A stretch of DNA of 64,000 nt from Paraburkholderia flava (GCF_004359985.1 NZ_SMRO01000001.1:2022193-2086192); one strand, 5' to 3'. Shown: positions 1 to 9,532, counted from the first letter of the stretch. A program made the numbers and translations. The notes: generated by a model from the letters alone, not told the origin.

Positions 1-1
1 C

Positions 2-877
2 ACTCGCATCGTCGAAACAGGCAGCTTCAGCCGCGCTGCCGACATGCTCGACATTCCGCGCGCGACCGCGACCCACGCGATCAAGCAACTGGAAGCGCGA
101 CTCGGCACCACGCTGCTCGAACGCTCGACGCGGCAGGTGCGCGCGACGCTCGACGGCCAGGCATTCTATGAACGCTGCGTGCACGTGCTCAGCGAACTCG
201 ACGATGCCGAAGCATCGTTGCAGCACGTCGCATCGAATCCGCGCGGCGTGTTGCGCGTTGACATGCACGGCACGCATGCGACGCGGATCGTGTTGCCGCG
301 CATCGACGATTTCCGCAGTCGGTATCCGGGCATCGATCTGGTGGTCAGCAGTGGCGACCGGTTGGTCGATCTGGTGCGCGAGGGCGTCGACTGCGTGATT
401 CGCGGCGGCAATCCGCGCGACTCGACTTTGGTCGCAAGAAGGCTCGCGATGATCCCGCAGGTGATGTGCGCGAGCCCCGAATATCTCGCGTACTTTGGCG
501 TGCCGCGTCATCCCGATGAATTGCCGTCGCACCAGGCAGTGCGTTTCTTTTCGAGCGCGGGCGGCGTCGATTATCCGTTCGAATTCGTTATCGACGGCGA
601 GCTTCGTAAGTACGAGATTGGCGGCTGGATGGCGGTGAACGATGCGGAGAACAACGTTGTGTGCGCGCTGCGTGGTTGCGGTCTGATCCAGATTCCGCGT
701 TTTCACATCGAAGATGAGTTGCGCGACGGCCGGCTCGTCGAGGTGCTGTCGGAATGGGCGAGCCCGGCGCTACCGATTACCGCACTTTATCCGTATCGAC
801 GGCAGGTGTCGCCGCGCGTTCGTGTGTTTGTGGACTGGTTGCGGGGGTTGTATGAGGAGAAGTTCGGCAGCGTGTGA
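2..877 (+). CDS. LysR-family transcriptional regulator, 5'-truncated
   Basis: The frame is already open at base 2, so the start lies before the window; 291 residues are visible. The visible N-terminus is most of a LysR winged helix-turn-helix (SFSRAADML, then HAIKQLEARLG and LLERSTR), followed by the substrate-binding-like effector domain to the C-terminus. Such proteins are cytoplasmic and usually control a divergent or neighbouring gene, here out of view to the left. The arrangement resembles the DmlR/CrgA subgroup (inference). The next gene is convergent, 54 bp away. The effector and target cannot be told from what is visible. Confidence 0.9.
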   Translation, partial: TRIVETGSFSRAADMLDIPRATATHAIKQLEARLGTTLLERSTRQVRATLDGQAFYERCVHVLSELDDAEASLQHVASNPRGVLRVDMHGTHATRIVLPRIDDFRSRYPGIDLVVSSGDRLVDLVREGVDCVIRGGNPRDSTLVARRLAMIPQVMCASPEYLAYFGVPRHPDELPSHQAVRFFSSAGGVDYPFEFVIDGELRKYEIGGWMAVNDAENNVVCALRGCGLIQIPRFHIEDELRDGRLVEVLSEWASPALPITALYPYRRQVSPRVRVFVDWLRGLYEEKFGSV

Positions 878-931
878 CGGCGTCGCCCTACGTAAACAGA
901 TCGGCGAACGACGAACGTCACAAGCACCCCC

Positions 932-1888
932 TCACCTCTGCGGCCCATCCCCATAAGCCATCCCCGCCGCCGTCCGCAACGCCTCGATCATCAACAGCCC
1001 CGCAGGCGACAGCGCACGATCCGTACGCGTGATGATCCCAAAGTCATCCATGTGACACGGCAACGCGAGCGGCAGTATCGCGACCATCCCGAACGACGCG
1101 TAATACCGCGCGACCTCCGTCGCCAGCACCGCAAACATGTCGGTTTCCGCAAGCAGTCGCGTAAGCACGAGCAGCGCACTCGTCTCGACGATGTTCGTCG
1201 GCGGCACGAGACTATCGCGCTGAAACATCAGCTCGAACCGGTGCCGCAACACAGTGCCGGCCTGCGGCACGATCCACGCAGCGTCGCGCACATCGCGCAG
1301 ACTTAGGTCTGAAGCACCGATCAAAGGATGATCCGGCCGCGCAACCGCACACACCGGTTCGCTCGATAGCGGTTCGTAATGCAGCTGCAGCTTGTCGTGC
1401 TCGGCCGACAGTCTCCCCACCACCAGATCGAGCTTGTCCTGCGAGAGCCGTTCGAGCATCACGTTGCTGTTCTCGACTTCCAGCGCGATCCGCAGTCCCG
1501 GATGCTTGCGCTTCAACTGCGCGACCGCCGACGGCAGCACGCGCGTCGCCGGCGACGTGATCGCGCCGACCGCAACGTGACCCAGATCGCCGGTCCGTAC
1601 CGCGAGCACTTCCTTGTGCGCCTGGTCGAGACTGCCCAGCACCGCGCGCGCGTGCCGGATCATCACCTCGCCGTAGACGGTCGGTCGCATATTGCGCGGC
1701 AGCCGCTCGAACAGATCCACGCCCAGCGTTTCCTCGAGTTCGCGCAGCAGTTTCGACGCGGCGGGCTGCGTCATGTTCAGCGCATCGGCGGCGCGATGGA
1801 TGTTGCCCAGCTCGGCGATCTCGACGAGCAGCAGCAGTTGACGCGGCTTGAGCCTCGTGCGGATGTACCAGGGGGGCGCGGTGCTCAT
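932..1888 (-). CDS. LysR-family regulator, GbpR-like, of the arabinose operon
   Basis: The 318-residue protein has a LysR helix-turn-helix at about residues 14-73 (RQLLLLVEIAELGNIHRAA, then QPAASKLLRELE) and an effector-binding domain from about residue 100. It is transcribed away from the L-arabonate dehydratase gene across a 208-bp gap. LysR proteins of the GbpR group control galactose/arabinose uptake in Azospirillum and Agrobacterium, and this placement in front of an arabinose operon fits that role. The ligand (arabinose, arabonate or a keto-deoxy acid) is inference. The start is the first ATG with the normal LysR offset to the helix-turn-helix. Confidence 0.85.
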   Translation of the reverse strand: MSTAPPWYIRTRLKPRQLLLLVEIAELGNIHRAADALNMTQPAASKLLRELEETLGVDLFERLPRNMRPTVYGEVMIRHARAVLGSLDQAHKEVLAVRTGDLGHVAVGAITSPATRVLPSAVAQLKRKHPGLRIALEVENSNVMLERLSQDKLDLVVGRLSAEHDKLQLHYEPLSSEPVCAVARPDHPLIGASDLSLRDVRDAAWIVPQAGTVLRHRFELMFQRDSLVPPTNIVETSALLVLTRLLAETDMFAVLATEVARYYASFGMVAILPLALPCHMDDFGIITRTDRALSPAGLLMIEALRTAAGMAYGDGPQR

Positions 1889-2096
1889 AGGGTTTATATC
1901 AATGCTGGAATGGATATCGATACTGCCGGAATTTTCATTGGATTGGTATTGGGCCTACTCCTACACTCTCTGCGTCCCTGCCGTCACGACAAGACGCCCA
2001 TGCGGCTTCGCGTAACGGCCCGCCGCCCAGAGCTGTGCGTCGTCGCTGCCGACCCGACACCGTCACGACGCCGCAGACTTCCTTCAAAAAGAAACC
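1889..2096. promoter_or_regulatory. Divergent control region, LysR / arabinose operon
   Basis: The 208-bp gap between two divergent starts is clearly more AT-rich next to the LysR start (about 1890-1945), where LysR boxes and both promoters would be expected. The segment around 1900-1935 holds repeated ATATC/GATAT elements that could form a T-N11-A type site. I cannot fix hexamers with confidence. Confidence 0.4.
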
Positions 2097-3827
2097 ATGC
2101 CGGAATCGAAACCCAAACTGCGGTCCACCCAATGGTTCGGAACCGCGGATAAAAACGGCTTCATGTATCGAAGCTGGATGAAAAATCAGGGCATCCCCGA
2201 TCACGAATTCGACGGGCGCCCGATCATCGGAATCTGCAATACGTGGTCCGAGCTGACGCCGTGCAACGCGCACTTCCGCAAGCTCGCCGAACACGTGAAG
2301 CGCGGCATCTTCGAAGCCGGCGGTTTTCCGGTGGAATTCCCGGTGTTCTCCAACGGCGAATCCAATCTGCGGCCGACCGCGATGCTCACGCGCAACCTCG
2401 CGTCGATGGACGTCGAGGAAGCGATTCGCGGCAATCCCATCGATGCGGTCGTGTTGCTCGCGGGCTGCGACAAGACGACGCCCGCGCTGCTGATGGGCGC
2501 GGCGAGCTGCGACGTGCCGGCGATCGTCGTGAGCGGCGGTCCGATGCTCAACGGCAAGCTCGACGGTAAAGACATCGGTTCGGGTACGGCCGTATGGCAA
2601 CTGCACGAGTCGCTGAAGGCCGGCGAGATCGATCTGCATCGCTTCCTGTCGGCTGAGGCCGGCATGTCGCGCTCGGCGGGCACCTGCAACACGATGGGCA
2701 CCGCATCGACGATGGCGTGCATGGCCGAAGCGCTCGGCGTCACGCTGCCGCACAACGCAGCGATTCCGGCGGTTGATGCGCGGCGCTACGTGCTCGCGCA
2801 CATGTCGGGCATACGCATCGTCGACATGGCGAAGGACGGGCTCACGCTGTCGAAGGTGCTGACCCGCGAAGCGTTCGAGAACGCGATTCGCACGAATGCG
2901 GCGATCGGTGGCTCGACTAATGCGGTGATCCATCTGAAGGCGATTGCGGGGCGCATCGGCGTGCCGCTCGAACTCGAAGACTGGACGCGCCTCGGCCGCG
3001 ATACGCCGACGATCGTCGACCTGATGCCGTCGGGCCGCTTCCTGATGGAAGAGTTCTATTACGCGGGCGGTCTGCCGGCAGTGCTGCGCCGGCTCGGCGA
3101 AGCGCAACTGCTGCCGCATCCGGACGCGCTCACGGTGAACGGCAGGACGCTGTGGGACAACGTGAAGGACGCGCCCAATTTCAACGACGAAGTGATCCGG
3201 CCACTCGACCAACCGCTGATCGCCGACGGTGGCATCCGCGTGCTGCGCGGCAATCTCGCGCCGCGCGGTGCAGTGCTGAAGCCGTCGGCGGCGACGCCCG
3301 AACTGCTCAAGCATCGCGGTCGCGCGGTCGTGTTCGAGAACCTCGAGCACTACAAGGAACGCATCGTCGACGAGTCGCTCGACGTCGACGCGAATTCGGT
3401 GCTCGTGATGAAGAACTGCGGCCCGAAGGGTTACCCCGGCATGGCCGAAGTCGGCAACATGGGCTTGCCGCCGAAGCTGCTGCGTCAGGGCGTGAAGGAC
3501 ATGGTGCGGATCTCCGACGCGCGGATGAGCGGCACCGCGTACGGCACCGTCGTGCTGCATGTCGCACCCGAAGCGGCAGCCGGTGGCCCGCTCGCGGCTG
3601 TGCAGGACGGCGACTGGATCGAACTGGACTGCGAGAACGGCGTGCTGCATCTGGACGTCGATGCGGACGAAGTCGAACGCCGGATGAAGTCGCTTGCACC
3701 GCCGCCGCAAGGACAGGGCGGCTATCGCCAGCTATACGTCGACCATGTACTGCAGGCCGACGAAGGCTGCGATCTCGACTTCCTCGTCGGCATGCGGGGC
3801 GCCGCTGTGCCGCGTCATTCTCATTGA
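2097..3827 (+). CDS. L-arabonate dehydratase (IlvD/Edd family)
   Basis: This 576-residue IlvD/Edd-family enzyme should convert L-arabonate to L-2-keto-3-deoxyarabonate, the third step of non-phosphorylative arabinose oxidation. The [2Fe-2S] ligands expected for sugar-acid dehydratases are present as C56, C124 and C197, with the same spacing as the characterised Rhizobium L-arabinonate dehydratase (59/127/200). K126 in GCDKT is the position of the Mg-bridging carbamylated lysine, and DARMSGT near the C-terminus carries the catalytic serine region. It is first in an operon; the next gene starts 7 bp after its stop. Xylonate or another pentonate dehydratase is the alternative; arabinose transporter genes downstream favour arabonate. 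Confidence 0.9.
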   Translation: MPESKPKLRSTQWFGTADKNGFMYRSWMKNQGIPDHEFDGRPIIGICNTWSELTPCNAHFRKLAEHVKRGIFEAGGFPVEFPVFSNGESNLRPTAMLTRNLASMDVEEAIRGNPIDAVVLLAGCDKTTPALLMGAASCDVPAIVVSGGPMLNGKLDGKDIGSGTAVWQLHESLKAGEIDLHRFLSAEAGMSRSAGTCNTMGTASTMACMAEALGVTLPHNAAIPAVDARRYVLAHMSGIRIVDMAKDGLTLSKVLTREAFENAIRTNAAIGGSTNAVIHLKAIAGRIGVPLELEDWTRLGRDTPTIVDLMPSGRFLMEEFYYAGGLPAVLRRLGEAQLLPHPDALTVNGRTLWDNVKDAPNFNDEVIRPLDQPLIADGGIRVLRGNLAPRGAVLKPSAATPELLKHRGRAVVFENLEHYKERIVDESLDVDANSVLVMKNCGPKGYPGMAEVGNMGLPPKLLRQGVKDMVRISDARMSGTAYGTVVLHVAPEAAAGGPLAAVQDGDWIELDCENGVLHLDVDADEVERRMKSLAPPPQGQGGYRQLYVDHVLQADEGCDLDFLVGMRGAAVPRHSH

Positions 3828-3834
3828 TCCGCTT

Positions 3835-4755
3835 ATGACTTCTCCCCGCTATCAGGGCATCTTTCCGGTCGTGCCCACGACCTTCGCGGAATCCGGCGCG
3901 CTCGATCTGGACAGCCAGAAGCGCGCGGTCGATTTCATGATCGACGCCGGTTCCGACGGCCTGTGCATCCTCGCGAATTTTTCCGAGCAATTCTCGATCT
4001 CCGACGACGAGCGCGAAACCATCACGCGCACCGTGCTCGAACACGTCGCGGGCCGCGTACCTGTGATCGTGACCACCACGCACTACGGCACGAGCGTCTG
4101 CGCGGCGCGCAGCAAGCGTGCGCAGGAGACGGGCGCGTCGATGGTGATGGTGATGCCGCCGTATCACGGCGCGACGTTCCGCGTGCCCGAACCGCTGATC
4201 TATGAGTTCTATGCGCGCGTGTCGGATGCGGTCGACATTCCCGTGATGATCCAGGACGCGCCCGCGAGCGGCACCGTGCTGTCGGCGGCATTCCTCGCAC
4301 GCATGGCACGCGAGATCGAACACGTCGCGTACTTCAAGATCGAAACGCCGGGCGCCGCGAACAAGCTGCGCGAGCTGATCCGTCTCGCGGGCGACGCTGC
4401 CGAAGGACCGTGGGACGGCGAAGAAGGCATCACGCTGCTGGCCGATCTGAACGCCGGTGCAACCGGCTCGATGACGGGCGGCGGTTTTCCCGACGGCATT
4501 CGCCCGATCATCGTGGCGCATCGCGAAGGCCGTCACGACGATGCGTACGCGCACTACCAGAAGTGGTTGCCGCTGATCAATCACGAGAACCGCCAGGCGG
4601 GCCTGCTCGCGTGCAAGTCGCTGATGAAGGAGGGCGGGGTGATCGCGTGCGAGTTGCCGCGTCATCCGCTGCCCGCGATGCACCCGGACACGCGCCGCGA
4701 ACTGATCGATATCGCGCGGCGGCTCGACCCGCTCGTGCTGCGATGGGGCAAGTAG
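3835..4755 (+). CDS. L-2-keto-3-deoxyarabonate dehydratase (DHDPS/NAL family)
   Basis: This 306-residue class I aldolase-fold protein should dehydrate and isomerise L-2-keto-3-deoxyarabonate to 2-oxoglutarate semialdehyde. The Schiff-base lysine is K168 in VAYFKIETPG, close to Lys171 reported for the Azospirillum enzyme. The frame is open further upstream, but the ATG at 3835, 7 bp after the dehydratase stop, gives the normal N-terminus (YQGIFPVVPTTF). It is co-transcribed with the preceding dehydratase, with which it forms consecutive pathway steps. A retro-aldolase acting on the same substrate is less likely given the operon. Confidence 0.88.
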   Translation: MTSPRYQGIFPVVPTTFAESGALDLDSQKRAVDFMIDAGSDGLCILANFSEQFSISDDERETITRTVLEHVAGRVPVIVTTTHYGTSVCAARSKRAQETGASMVMVMPPYHGATFRVPEPLIYEFYARVSDAVDIPVMIQDAPASGTVLSAAFLARMAREIEHVAYFKIETPGAANKLRELIRLAGDAAEGPWDGEEGITLLADLNAGATGSMTGGGFPDGIRPIIVAHREGRHDDAYAHYQKWLPLINHENRQAGLLACKSLMKEGGVIACELPRHPLPAMHPDTRRELIDIARRLDPLVLRWGK

Positions 4756-4827
4756 CACGATGTAAATGCACCGCCCGATGACGTACCGAAGGACGCACTA
4801 AAACAACCTCGATTCAAGGAGACTCAG

Positions 4828-5850
4828 ATGCAGTCAAAGAAAAAGATGAACCCCGCGCTTCGCCGCCTGACCCTGTCGGTGCTGGCCGCCGCGACGCTCG
4901 CGATTCCGCTGGGCACGTCGCTGTCCGTGCACGCCGACGAGCCGCTGAAGATCGGCTTCCTCGTGAAGATGCCGGAGCAGGCATGGTTCATCAACGAGCA
5001 GAAAGCCGCGACGGCGCTCGGCAAGCAGGACAACTTCACGGTGATCAACATCGGCACGCCGGACGGCGAGAAGGTGCTCGGCGCAATCGACAATCTCGCG
5101 GCGCAAGGCGCGAAAGGCTTCGTGATCTGCGCACCCGACGTGCGTCTCGGACCGGCCATCCGCGCGCGTGCGAAGAGCTACAACATGAAGTTCGTGACCG
5201 TCGACGACCAGCTCGTCGATTCGTCGGGCAAGGCGCTTGCCGATGTGCCGCACCTCGGCATGTCCGCGTTCAAGATCGGCAATCAGGTCGGCCAGGCGAT
5301 CTCCGACGAGATGAAGAAGCGCGGCTGGAAGCCCGAAGAGGTCGGCGCGCTGCGCATCACCGACTACGAACTGCCGACCGCGAAGGCACGCACCGACGGC
5401 GCGACGCAATCGCTGCTCGCGAACGGCTTCAAGAAAGAGAACATCTTCGATGCGCCGCAGAAGACGACCGATGACGAAGGCGGTTTCAACGCGGCATCGC
5501 CGGTGCTCGCACAGCATCCGAACATCAAGCTGTGGGTCGTCTACGCAATCAACGAGGAAACCGTGCTGGGCGCCGTGCGCGCAACCGAACAGCTGCACAT
5601 TCCGTCGGCCGACGTGATCGGCGTCGGCATCAACGGTGCGGGCGAAGCGTTCGCCGAGTTCCAGAAGAAGGAACCGACGGGCTTCTACGGCACGATCGCG
5701 GTCAGCTCGACGAACCACGGCAAGGAGAGCGCACAGAACCTCGTCGACTGGATCAAGACGGGCAAGCAACCGCCCGCCGACACGCAGACCACCGGCAAGC
5801 TGATGGTCCGCAGCAACTGGCAGGACGTGCGTAAAGAACTGGGTATTTAA
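4828..5850 (+). CDS. araF: L-arabinose ABC transporter substrate-binding protein
   Basis: The 340-residue protein has an N-terminal signal peptide (positive start, hydrophobic stretch about residues 14-34, likely cleavage near HADEP) and a periplasmic-binding type 1 fold of the AraF kind (KIGFLVKMPEQAWFINEQ at the mature N-terminus). It captures arabinose in the periplasm for AraG/AraH. A good ribosome site (AAGGAGA) lies 7 bp before the ATG. The 72-bp gap to the upstream enzyme gene has no terminator. Galactose or xylose binding is possible, but the flanking arabonate enzymes support arabinose. Confidence 0.92.
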   Translation: MQSKKKMNPALRRLTLSVLAAATLAIPLGTSLSVHADEPLKIGFLVKMPEQAWFINEQKAATALGKQDNFTVINIGTPDGEKVLGAIDNLAAQGAKGFVICAPDVRLGPAIRARAKSYNMKFVTVDDQLVDSSGKALADVPHLGMSAFKIGNQVGQAISDEMKKRGWKPEEVGALRITDYELPTAKARTDGATQSLLANGFKKENIFDAPQKTTDDEGGFNAASPVLAQHPNIKLWVVYAINEETVLGAVRATEQLHIPSADVIGVGINGAGEAFAEFQKKEPTGFYGTIAVSSTNHGKESAQNLVDWIKTGKQPPADTQTTGKLMVRSNWQDVRKELGI

Positions 5851-5904
5851 GTGGGCTGAAGCATGATGGGGGCGGGCGCATGCGTCCGTTTTCCCGCGAA
5901 CCAG

Positions 5905-5935
5905 ACGACGCCGCGCAGCCGATGCGCGGCGTCGT
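5905..5935 (+). promoter_or_regulatory. Intercistronic stem-loop between araF and araG
   Basis: There is a perfect 13-bp inverted repeat (ACGACGCCGCGCA at 5905-5917 and its complement at 5923-5935) with a 5-nt loop. No T-run follows and the operon continues. Stem-loops after binding-protein genes are known to protect that message or partly attenuate, giving excess binding protein over membrane parts; that role here is inferred. Confidence 0.6.
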
Positions 5936-5954
5936 TGCAATCGATGGGTGAAAG

Positions 5955-7490
5955 ATGAACGTTCCGGCAAGCGAGGAACAGACGGGCAGCGACACGTTGC
6001 GCAACGAGCAGACGCACATCGCGCTCGACGGCATTACGGTGCGTTTCCCCGGCGTGCTGGCGCTCGACAAGGTCGCGCTCGACGTGCGCGGCGGCGAAGT
6101 GCACGGCTTGATGGGCGAGAACGGCGCGGGCAAGTCGACGCTGCTGAAGGTGTTGTCGGGTGTGAATCATCCCGACGAAGGGACGTTGGTGCTGAACGGT
6201 GTCGAGCGAAAATTCGCGGCGCCGAAAGACGCGATCGATGCGGGCATCGCGATCATCTATCAGGAACTGCATCTCGTACCGGAACTGACAGTCGCAGAGA
6301 ATCTGCTGCTCGGCGCGTTGCCGCATCGTCTCGGCGTGCTCGACGAAAAAGCGCTGGTGCGGCGCGCAGTCGATGCACTCGACCGGCTCGGCGAGACGAT
6401 CGATCCGGGCCGCAAGGTCAAGGAACTGCCGATCGGTCAGCGGCAGATGATCGAGATCGGCAAGGCGCTGATGCGCAACGCGCGCGTGATCGCGTTCGAC
6501 GAACCGACCAGCTCGCTGTCGTCGCGTGAGACCACGCAGCTGTTCAAGATCATCCGTGCGCTGAAGGCGGAGGGCCACGCGATCGTCTACGTCACGCATC
6601 GTATGGAAGAAGTGTACGAACTCTGCGATCGCGTGACGGTGTTCCGCGACGGCCGGCGGATCGACACGCTCGATGCGCAGGGCGGACTCGATCGCGACCG
6701 ATTGATCAGCTGCATGGTCGGTCGCTCGATTAACGACGTGTACGGCTACCGGCCGCGCGAAACCGGCGATGTACAGCTCGAAGTGACCGGACTGATGGGA
6801 CCGGGGCTCGCGGAGCCGGCGTCGTTCGTCGCGCGCAAGGGCGAGATCGTCGGGTTCTTCGGGCTCGTCGGCGCGGGTCGTTCGGAACTGATGAAGCTGA
6901 TCTACGGCGCGGTCAAACCGACCGCCGGCGAGATCGTACTGAAGAGCGAGAAGCGCCGCTTTCATTCGCCGCGCGACGCAGTACGCGCGGGCATTGCGTT
7001 GTGTCCGGAAGATCGCAAGCAGGATGGGATCGTCGCGATCGCGTCGGTCTCCGACAATCTGAACATCAGTTGCCGCCGACACTTCAGCCGCTTCAACGTG
7101 CTGAACCGGCGCCGCGAAGCACGCGTGACGACGGACTACGTGAACCGCCTCGCGATCAAGACACGCGACGGCGACACGAAAATCGGCACGCTGTCGGGCG
7201 GCAACCAGCAGAAGGTGATCCTGTCGCGCTGGCTCGCCGAAAAAATCGACGTGTTTCTGATGGACGAGCCGACACGGGGCATCGACGTCGGCGCGCGCAG
7301 CGAAATCTACGGCCTGCTGTACGGACTCGCCGACGAAGGCCGCACCGTGATCGTCGTATCGAGCGACATGGCCGAGGTGATCGGCATCGCCGACCGCGTG
7401 CTGGTGATGCGCGAAGGCCGCATCGTCGGCGATCTGCCGCGCGCGCAAGCCACCCCCGATGCATTGATCAAGCTCGCGCTGCCGCGCTGA
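5955..7490 (+). CDS. araG: L-arabinose ABC transporter ATP-binding protein
   Basis: The 511-residue protein has two fused ABC domains. In the first, Walker A is GENGAGKST (residues 54-62) and Walker B is VIAFDEPTS. In the second, Walker A is degenerate (GLVGAGRSE), the signature is intact (LSGGNQQK) and Walker B is FLMDEPTRG. This asymmetric pattern is normal for the sugar importers RbsA, XylG and AraG. It powers arabinose import through AraH at the inner membrane. It follows araF after 104 bp containing a stem-loop and precedes araH by 35 bp. Confidence 0.93.
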   Translation: MNVPASEEQTGSDTLRNEQTHIALDGITVRFPGVLALDKVALDVRGGEVHGLMGENGAGKSTLLKVLSGVNHPDEGTLVLNGVERKFAAPKDAIDAGIAIIYQELHLVPELTVAENLLLGALPHRLGVLDEKALVRRAVDALDRLGETIDPGRKVKELPIGQRQMIEIGKALMRNARVIAFDEPTSSLSSRETTQLFKIIRALKAEGHAIVYVTHRMEEVYELCDRVTVFRDGRRIDTLDAQGGLDRDRLISCMVGRSINDVYGYRPRETGDVQLEVTGLMGPGLAEPASFVARKGEIVGFFGLVGAGRSELMKLIYGAVKPTAGEIVLKSEKRRFHSPRDAVRAGIALCPEDRKQDGIVAIASVSDNLNISCRRHFSRFNVLNRRREARVTTDYVNRLAIKTRDGDTKIGTLSGGNQQKVILSRWLAEKIDVFLMDEPTRGIDVGARSEIYGLLYGLADEGRTVIVVSSDMAEVIGIADRVLVMREGRIVGDLPRAQATPDALIKLALPR

Positions 7491-7525
7491 CCGGCCGCAA
7501 GAGCAATAGCAACAGGAACAGACAC

Positions 7526-8542
7526 ATGCAAACGCAATCGACAGGCCGCAACGGTACGGCCTCCACTTCCTCTACGGTCGCGACTGGGAGCAGCACACGC
7601 GCGTCGCGAACGTGGAACCTGATCAACCGCTCGGGCATCGTGATGGTGTTCATCATTCTGTTCGCGGTGCTGTCGTTCACGGTGCCGGACTTCACGAGCG
7701 CGCGCAACATCCAGGGGCTGCTGCTGTCGGTCACGCTGATCGGCTCGATCTCCGTCACGATGATGTTCGTGCTTGCGCTCGGCGAAGTGGACCTGTCGGT
7801 CGCATCGATCGTCGCGTTCTCCGGCGTCGTCGCGTCGACGCTGATCACCGCGACGCATAGCGTGCTGCTCGGCGTGGCCGGCGGCGTGCTCGCGGGCGGC
7901 CTGGTCGGGCTCGTGAACGGCGTGCTGGTCGCCGGCTACCGGATCAATTCGCTGATCGTCACGCTCGCAATGATGGAAGTGGTGCGCGGGCTCGCGTTCA
8001 TCACGTCGAACGGCGATGCGGTGATGATCTCCGAGGAACGCTTCTTCGGTCTGGGCGGCGGGTCGTTTCTCGGCGTGTCCTATCCGATCTGGAGCAACAT
8101 CATCGGCTTCGTCGTGTTCGGCTTCATTCTGAACCGGACCGTATTCGGCAAGAACGTGCTCGCGGTCGGTGGTAACAGCGAGGCTGCGCTGCTCGCCGGG
8201 CTGCCTGTGAAACGGATCAAGATCACCGTGTTCGTGCTGCAGGGGCTTGTCACCGGTTTTGCCGGCGTGATGCTCGCATCGCGGATGAGTCTCGGCGATC
8301 CGAAGACATCGGTCGGTCTCGAACTCGGCGTGATTTCCGCGTGCGTGCTCGGCGGCGTGTCGCTGACAGGCGGCGTCGCGACGATCTCCGGCGTGATCGT
8401 CGGCGTGCTGATCATGGGTTCGGTGCAGGACGCGATGAGCCTGCTCAACGTGCCGACGTTCTATCAATACCTGATTCGCGGCGGCATCCTGCTGCTCGCG
8501 GTGCTGTTCGACCAGATCCGCCGCAACCGGCGCGGCGGTTAA
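7526..8542 (+). CDS. araH: L-arabinose ABC transporter permease
   Basis: The 338-residue BPD_transp_2 permease starts with a 30-residue polar Ser/Thr-rich tail followed by about eight to ten hydrophobic segments. The EAA-like loop is around NSEAALLAGLPVKRIK, and the ending LFDQIRRNR is typical of this group. The ATG at 7526 follows AACAGGAACAG, giving a plausible ribosome site; longer upstream frames overlap araG and are not used. It forms the membrane channel of the importer and is the last gene of the operon. Confidence 0.92.
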   Translation: MQTQSTGRNGTASTSSTVATGSSTRASRTWNLINRSGIVMVFIILFAVLSFTVPDFTSARNIQGLLLSVTLIGSISVTMMFVLALGEVDLSVASIVAFSGVVASTLITATHSVLLGVAGGVLAGGLVGLVNGVLVAGYRINSLIVTLAMMEVVRGLAFITSNGDAVMISEERFFGLGGGSFLGVSYPIWSNIIGFVVFGFILNRTVFGKNVLAVGGNSEAALLAGLPVKRIKITVFVLQGLVTGFAGVMLASRMSLGDPKTSVGLELGVISACVLGGVSLTGGVATISGVIVGVLIMGSVQDAMSLLNVPTFYQYLIRGGILLLAVLFDQIRRNRRGG

Positions 8543-8600
8543 GCCCGCACATTCCACTGCAGTCGTTCGAATCTATCCTCGGTTCGAATGATTGCGATTC

Positions 8601-8643
8601 GTTATTTCGCATGCTAAATAATATACTTCGCATGCGAAATAAC
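8601..8643. promoter_or_regulatory. Double palindromic operator before the hydrolase-MarR operon
   Basis: The arms GTTATTTCGCATGC (8601-8614) and its exact complement (8630-8643) flank a 15-bp AT-rich core. Each arm also centres its own palindrome: ATTTCGCATGCTAAAT (8604-8619, one mismatched pair) and TTCGCATGCGAA (8628-8639, perfect). The GCATGC centres are 21 bp apart, two helical turns. The block ends 4 bp before the hydrolase ATG. This is a typical arrangement for binding two MarR dimers on one DNA face, probably the MarR encoded in the same operon. Confidence 0.75.
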
Positions 8644-8647
8644 GATC

Positions 8648-9532
8648 ATGACCTCGACAACCCACTCCGTTCACTGTTCCGACGGCTTCATGCTCGAAGC
8701 CACCGTCCATGCCGCTGGGCAGCCGGCGAAAGCGGTCGTGCAGATCAATCCGGCCACGGCCGTCACCGAGCGGATGTACTTCCCGTTCGCCGAGTATCTG
8801 GCCGCGCAGGGTTTCGACGTCGTCACGTACAACTATCGCGGCATGCGCGCAGGCGGCCCGCATCCGAAGTCGGTCGACGCTGGCTTTATGACGTGGGCCG
8901 ATCAGGACGTCGACGCCATGACGCACTGGGTTGCCGAACGCTACCCGGACATTCCGCGTCTCGCGGTCGGCCATAGTTTCGGCGGCCATGCGATCGGCCT
9001 GTGCGACAGCAGCCGTCTGCTGTCCGCTGCCGTGATGATCTGTGCGCACGCGGGGTGCCTGCGGTTCATCCGGCCGTTCGGCGAACGGCTGCGCGGCGCG
9101 CTTTTTCTGAAGATCATCGGACCGCTATGCGCGCGGACGATCGGTTTCCTGCCGGGACGCAAACTCGGCTTCGGCGAAAATCTGCCGGGGCAGGTTATGC
9201 TGGAGTGGTCCCGCTGGACGAGCTTGCCGCGTTACTTCTTCGACGATCCGCGTACGCGCGCGCTCGAACGTTTTCGCGGGCAGCGGTTGCCGGTGCTGTC
9301 GCTGGGTATCGACGACGATCCGTGGGCGCCGCCGGAAGCAATCGATCTGCTGGCACGCGAGCTATCGGGCTGCGCAGTCGACCGCAAGCAGTTAGGGCCG
9401 GCGGATAGCCGCGGTCAGACGGTTGGGCATCTCGGTTTTTTCCGTCGGCATCATGCGGACACGTTGTGGCCCGTCATTACGCAATGGCTTGAACGACACA
9501 TCCCGAGTGAGCGACATGGCGCAAGACCGTAG
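8648..9532 (+). CDS. Alpha/beta hydrolase (COG4757-like)
   Basis: The 294-residue protein has an alpha/beta hydrolase fold. The nucleophile elbow is VGHSFGGH with S110, the substrate-side strand pattern YNYRGMRAGGP is at residues 61-71, and a late histidine (VGHLGFFR) could complete the triad. No signal peptide is visible, so it is probably cytoplasmic. It shares an operon with a MarR gene that starts inside its last 17 bp, and both lie behind a strong double palindrome. Removal of a lipophilic ester controlled by the MarR ligand is a guess; the substrate is unknown. Confidence 0.82.
   Translation: MTSTTHSVHCSDGFMLEATVHAAGQPAKAVVQINPATAVTERMYFPFAEYLAAQGFDVVTYNYRGMRAGGPHPKSVDAGFMTWADQDVDAMTHWVAERYPDIPRLAVGHSFGGHAIGLCDSSRLLSAAVMICAHAGCLRFIRPFGERLRGALFLKIIGPLCARTIGFLPGRKLGFGENLPGQVMLEWSRWTSLPRYFFDDPRTRALERFRGQRLPVLSLGIDDDPWAPPEAIDLLARELSGCAVDRKQLGPADSRGQTVGHLGFFRRHHADTLWPVITQWLERHIPSERHGARP

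Noticed and set aside
1935..3710. Long minus-strand open frame opposite the arabonate dehydratase
   Set aside because: An Arg/His-rich antisense shadow; the plus strand has all iron-sulfur ligands of the IlvD/Edd family.
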